NCBI RefSeq assembly: GCF_947495275.1
Contig: NZ_CANLYL010000005.1
Location: 204,172-268,171 of the forward strand
From: an uncultured Roseobacter sp.
Lineage (GTDB): Bacteria; Pseudomonadota; Alphaproteobacteria; Rhodobacterales; Rhodobacteraceae
Direction: 5' to 3'
Length of the DNA stretch: 64,000 nt
Below are positions 62,351-64,000 of the stretch, piece by piece. The position numbers and the translations under genes are program-made. The first letter of the stretch is position 1, and the number at the start of each line of letters is the position of its first letter. The notes beneath the pieces were generated by a model. That model saw only the letters and a list, made by a program, of their open reading frames with translations, searched no databases and was not told the DNA's origin.

Positions 62351-63432
62351 CCGACACCAATTCACTCGTTCGTATCGAGGGTGTTTCCAAACATTTCGGC
62401 GACACGGTGGCGCTCGACGATCTGACATTGGATATCGCCCGCGGAGAGTTCGTGACCTTCCTCGGCCCATCGGGGTGCGGCAAATCCACGACGTTGCGTA
62501 TCCTGGGGGGGTTTGAGCGTCCAACCACAGGTCGGGTTCTTCTGGATGGCGAGGATGTGACCCTCCAGCCGCCCGAAAAACGACATGTGAATATGGTGTT
62601 TCAGGATTATGCCCTGTTCCCACATATGACGGTCCGCCAGAATATATCCTTCGGTCTGGAATTGCAGGGTATGGGAAAATCCGCGATCCGCAAACGCTCC
62701 GACGAGATCATGGAATTTCTCGAACTCGAAGCTTTTGGTGGTCGCTACCCAGGACAGTTATCGGGAGGCCAGCGCCAACGGGTGGCGCTGGCCCGGGCAC
62801 TGGCCCCGGATCCCGCTCTTTTGTTGCTGGATGAACCCTTGGGCGCGCTCGATGCAAAGTTGCGCGGGCAGGTCCAGCTGGAACTGAAATCCATCCAGCG
62901 CCGCACCAACAAGACCTTCTTTTTCGTGACCCACGATCAGGAAGAAGCGCTAACGATGTCTGACCGTATCGTCGTAATGAACCACGGGCGGGTTGAACAG
63001 GACGGCACGCCTGAAGAGCTGTATTTCCACCCGGCGTCCCGTTTCGTGGCCGAATTTGTCGGTGAGACCAACCTTTTGTCTGGCAAAATGCGGGGCAGGG
63101 ACGGTGACCGGATCGTGATGGATTGGTTTGGGCAGAACCTGACTGGGCTCGCTCCGGGACATGGCGCGGTTGGTGGGGATGATATTACGGCCTCCATAAG
63201 ACTTGAGAAACTTGCGCTTTCCAGCGAACGCCCCGCCGCTGAGAACACGGTGCAGGGCAGGGTGGTGGGCAAGACTTTTCTGGGAAGCCGTATGGCCGTG
63301 GATTTGGCGTTGGGTGAGACCGAGGGTGCAATCCTGCGCGCGTTTGTCGATGCCGAGACTGGCGGCGCTTTCGGATCAGACCTTATTTGGATTGGTTGGA
63401 ACAGCAAGGACATGGCTGTCTTACGGGACTGA
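62347..63432 (+). CDS. Polyamine-type ABC transporter ATPase (PotA-like)
   Basis: A 361-residue ATPase: Walker [11 protein letters not shown]-loop MVFQDYALFPHMTVRQN, signature LSGGQRQRVALARAL, Walker B LLLDEPLGALDAKLR, then a C-terminal TOBE domain. It closes the nine-gene operon. No terminator is evident downstream. Confidence 0.94.
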   Translation: MTDTNSLVRIEGVSKHFGDTVALDDLTLDIARGEFVTFLGPSGCGKSTTLRILGGFERPTTGRVLLDGEDVTLQPPEKRHVNMVFQDYALFPHMTVRQNISFGLELQGMGKSAIRKRSDEIMEFLELEAFGGRYPGQLSGGQRQRVALARALAPDPALLLLDEPLGALDAKLRGQVQLELKSIQRRTNKTFFFVTHDQEEALTMSDRIVVMNHGRVEQDGTPEELYFHPASRFVAEFVGETNLLSGKMRGRDGDRIVMDWFGQNLTGLAPGHGAVGGDDITASIRLEKLALSSERPAAENTVQGRVVGKTFLGSRMAVDLALGETEGAILRAFVDAETGGAFGSDLIWIGWNSKDMAVLRD

Positions 63433-63814
63433 TGTGCAGAAAGCTTCCGAATATCAGTGGCCAAGAATTGGGCTGTCCGGCAACTCGCGCTCTCAACCAG
63501 CGATCGTCGCCCAGGGAATATCAAATTTGGTACCGATCAAAAGTAACAACAGCCAACGGCCTATTCCGCTCAGGGTGCCAAAACCATGACAAACCTTGCC
63601 ACTCAAGCTTGTCGCTTGTGGCGTTGGCAGGTTCCTTCACCCGGCGCGTGTTAAAACGCACCGGCTTCATATGCAAACAGTTAACCAGGTCGTCGTGTCG
63701 GGACAGGCGGACGCGATTTACAGAATCTAGGCAGAACTTTTGGCAAGCAAGAAGCGAAAGGGCGTTCATCTAAGGAATCAACTGTTGCAACCAAGTAGAA
63801 AAGCCTTGCGGAGA
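63433..63814. other. Gap without a supported gene
   Basis: 382 bases between the ABC ATPase and the truncated gene at the edge. It contains CCAAGAATTGGGCTGTCC at 63461-63478, nearly the same as a site at 54075-54091 on the other side of the operon. Short frames on both strands (for example minus 63521-63769) have no ribosome site or recognisable domain. I see no terminator. Confidence 0.5.
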
Positions 63815-64000
63815 CTATTCGTCTGAACTGTCGTAGATGTCGAAATCGATTGTTAGGCCTCGCTCAGCAAGCCTTTGCAACGTCTCGTTCGATAGGCTGA
63901 TACCTTCATTGCCTTCTCTTTTGCGTGTGAGCGATACCAGAACCGCGACTCCTGTTCTTTCTGAGGTTAGGGGGATCGTCGCATCTCTTCCATCATCTTT
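63815..64000 (-). CDS. C-terminal part of an unknown protein (5' end outside window)
   Basis: An open frame of 61 codons running in from the right edge on the minus strand and stopping at TAG (63815-63817). The visible protein ends LSNETLQRLAERGLTIDFD and IYDSSDE. The closing pattern, a short helix then a beta strand with DFDIY, resembles the end of DUF4279 proteins, but this is a weak match. Codons are less GC-rich than in the neighbouring operon. Confidence 0.55.
   Translation of the reverse strand, partial: KDDGRDATIPLTSERTGVAVLVSLTRKREGNEGISLSNETLQRLAERGLTIDFDIYDSSDE

Noticed and set aside
53077..63432. Nicotianamine-like metallophore cluster (staphylopine/pseudopaline type)
   Set aside because: An opine dehydrogenase-family gene and an MFS exporter are present, but no nicotianamine synthase-like, epimerase or TonB receptor gene; kept only as a secondary idea.
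63521..63769. Minus-strand frame of 82 codons after the ABC operon, considered as a transposase remnant
   Set aside because: No DDE or other motif, no terminal inverted repeats and no ribosome site; the overlapping plus-strand frame is no better.
1..64000. CRISPR arrays, prophage or complete insertion sequences
   Set aside because: No regularly spaced repeats, no phage structural genes and no intact transposase were seen on either strand.

Overview
The window is a chromosomal segment of an alphaproteobacterium, most likely of the Rhodobacterales (Roseobacter group). The indications are an iscR-led suf operon with a single-cysteine IscR and an IscR-type palindrome, a phoR-pstSCAB-phoU-phoB block, an lpxD-ACP-ketosynthase block, a eukaryote-like NADP isocitrate dehydrogenase and a class II DAHP synthase. 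Genes are densely packed and often overlap by 1-8 bases (ATGA or TGATG junctions). The genus cannot be fixed from the sequence alone.

Layout. 1-7.8 kb: end of alaS, a DUF1330 protein, typA/bipA, an SMR efflux pump with an Lrp-type regulator, a DUF6356 protein with a class II glutamine amidotransferase, icd, and a small hydrolase/HD operon. 7.8-16.1 kb: iscR and the suf operon (cysteine desulfurase, sufB, C, D, S) with four passenger genes. 16.1-24 kb: tRNA-Arg(CCG), a radical SAM gene, and a divergent envelope cluster of two membrane/secreted proteins, two glycosyltransferase-type proteins and an unknown. 24-29.8 kb: two peptidoglycan enzymes, lpxD-ACP-ketosynthase, and an IalB-family protein. 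29.8-31.8 kb: a gene-free gap with two probable small RNAs, then a HerA-like ATPase. 31.8-37.4 kb: a Liv-type ABC importer operon. 37.5-46.7 kb: metabolic and regulatory genes (sugar dehydrogenase, GlxA-type regulator, DAHP synthase, PAS protein, yicC-gmk, gamma carbonic anhydrase, trans-sulfuration enzyme). 45.6-53.1 kb: the phosphate regulon core with a multi-repeat Pho box. 53.1-63.4 kb: a BKACE-family gene divergent from a nine-gene operon encoding an MFS transporter, a flavin monooxygenase-like enzyme, a CMD/AhpD pair, an opine-dehydrogenase-family enzyme and a polyamine-type ABC importer. The last 186 bases hold the 3' end of another minus-strand gene.

How the genes work together. The suf operon builds Fe-S clusters under IscR. 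The pst-pho block senses and imports phosphate. The 54-63 kb operon looks like one uptake-and-conversion pathway for an unidentified amine or amino-acid-like compound. It and the two small RNAs at 29.9-30.1 kb are the best candidates for something undescribed. A further pattern is a strong hairpin immediately after the binding-protein gene in all three ABC importer operons.
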